From Gammaproteobacteria bacterium (GTDB lineage Bacteria > Pseudomonadota > Gammaproteobacteria > Immundisolibacterales > Immundisolibacteraceae): 14,019 nucleotides of DNA. Shown in pieces: positions 13,252-14,019 of this stretch; position 1 is the first letter of the stretch, and the number at the start of each line of letters is the position of its first letter. Where the stretch lies: positions 579 to 14,597 of the forward strand of contig DQBD01000216.1 of NCBI GenBank assembly GCA_003526065.1, in the 5' to 3' direction. The translations under genes and the position numbers were made by a program. A model generated the notes under the pieces. It made no database searches, was not told the DNA's origin, and saw only the letters and a program-made list of their open reading frames with translations.

Positions 13252-14019
13252 TCAGAACGAATAGCTGGCATTGAACGACAGGAAGTCGCGGTCAGTGCTG
13301 CCGTTCAGACGGCTGCCCGCACCATTGACCTCGTCGTCGTCACCCCAGAAGGTGGTGTAGCTGATGCCGCCCTTCCAGCGGCCGCTGCCATAGTCGAAAC
13401 CCAGACCGACCGAGAGTGCCTTACGCCCCTCGACCATCAGTTTGGCGCCGCCCAGCTCGTTGGAATAACCGTGGAAATCCCACGCGAAGGCGAAGTTCGG
13501 CTCCAGCGCGATCAGGTTGAACAGCGCCGCCTGGTACGTCATGGAATGACGGATAACCAGCTTGCCGAAATCCTCGCTGACCTGCGACTCGAACACGTTA
13601 TACAGCGTGTTGGTGCCACCGAGCGGGTTCGGCTGCGTACCGAGCGGGCCGCCCACGGGGGTCAGGGACGGCAAGCCGCCGATCCAGCCCCAGGCGATTT
13701 CACCGATGGTGCTGGCACCATCAGCCTTCAGAGCGTGCAACACGCCCCAGTTCTTCTGGACGGTCAGCTGGGTCTGATAGCGCTCGATGCGCTCATACCC
13801 CTTGACCACGTCGCCCAGCGAACCGCCGCCGGCCAGATATGGACCGATATACGCCATGAACGGCCCGGCCGCAGGACCCGCCAGGAACAGCGGCTCGGTC
13901 ATCTGAAGCGGCGCGTTGCGGCGATAGGAGAACTCGCCACCCAATGCAAGACCGAACATATTGGTGTTGAACGACGCACCCCAGCGTTCGATGTTCTCCG
14001 GGTAGTCGAGCTGGAACTT
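13252..14019 (-). CDS. DUF1302 family outer-membrane protein (C-terminal part, cut by window edge)
   Basis: The last 255 residues are visible; the start lies beyond the right edge, and the frame is open to base 14019. The sequence alternates polar and hydrophobic residues with many Gly, Tyr and Trp. It ends in TDRDFLSFNASYSF, with the terminal Phe that marks outer-membrane barrels for the BAM machinery. Other recognisable parts are WGWIGGLPSLTP, SEDFGKLVIRHSMTYQAALFNLIALEPN and GLGFDYGSGRWKGGISYTTFWG, consistent with DUF1302, whose full members are usually 500-700 residues. It presumably forms the outer-membrane channel or receptor for the DUF1329/RND apparatus encoded directly downstream. 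The family's function is not established. It is first among the cluster genes visible here; the operon promoter is outside the window. Confidence 0.88.
   Translation of the reverse strand, partial: KFQLDYPENIERWGASFNTNMFGLALGGEFSYRRNAPLQMTEPLFLAGPAAGPFMAYIGPYLAGGGSLGDVVKGYERIERYQTQLTVQKNWGVLHALKADGASTIGEIAWGWIGGLPSLTPVGGPLGTQPNPLGGTNTLYNVFESQVSEDFGKLVIRHSMTYQAALFNLIALEPNFAFAWDFHGYSNELGGAKLMVEGRKALSVGLGFDYGSGRWKGGISYTTFWGDDDEVNGAGSRLNGSTDRDFLSFNASYSF

Noticed and set aside
11523..13274. Plus-strand open frame of 583 codons antisense to DUF1329 copy 2
   Set aside because: It mirrors the minus-strand gene in a GC-rich sequence, is rich in Arg/His/Val without domain similarity, and the minus-strand frame has a signal peptide, ribosome site and family match.
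1..14019. CRISPR array, insertion sequence or prophage
   Set aside because: No regularly spaced repeats, transposase motifs or terminal inverted repeats around genes; gene content is chromosomal throughout.

Overview
This is a GC-rich window, by eye from a gammaproteobacterium. EF-P with the modifiable Lys34 sits beside both EpmA and EpmB, and rimP-nusA are in the usual order. The transporter cluster on the right is of a kind commonly seen in environmental bacteria that metabolise hydrophobic substrates (Nevskiales- or Immundisolibacter-like organisms are possible, but I cannot place it further). I see no insertion sequence, phage gene, tRNA, rRNA or CRISPR array.

Left (1-2217): on the minus strand, rimP overlaps nusA by 11 bp, and nusA runs off the left edge. 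rimP has a perfect TATAAT box and a small U-tailed hairpin directly before its start, which could be an attenuator. A 335-bp non-coding gap separates it from a divergent plus-strand gene for a small Dabb-domain protein, which ends in a long perfect hairpin.

Middle (2231-4826): a compact EF-P beta-lysylation locus. efp and epmA are coupled on the minus strand, and epmB is divergent, starting only 36 bp from efp. EpmB makes (R)-beta-lysine, EpmA attaches it to Lys34 of EF-P, and modified EF-P rescues ribosomes stalled at polyproline.

Right (4829-14019): nine consecutive minus-strand genes, tightly spaced. In transcription order they are a DUF1302 outer-membrane protein (cut by the right edge), a DUF1329 periplasmic protein, a Ycf48-like beta-propeller, an RND/MMPL inner-membrane transporter, a second DUF1329 paralogue, MoaB, a short DksA/TraR-type zinc-finger protein, a macro-domain hydrolase and a Nudix hydrolase. 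The first five look like one envelope-spanning apparatus for moving a hydrophobic molecule. The last four are soluble housekeeping or nucleotide-metabolism proteins, with macro and Nudix forming a plausible ADP-ribose handling pair. Three successive junctions in the transporter part (DUF1329/Ycf48, Ycf48/RND, RND/DUF1329) each carry a perfect stem-loop, suggesting that expression is tuned gene by gene after transcription starts.

The least understood part is the DUF1302-DUF1329-Ycf48-RND-DUF1329 cluster. The gene set recurs in other bacteria, but its substrate and mechanism are, as far as I know, not established, and here it carries a duplicated DUF1329 gene.
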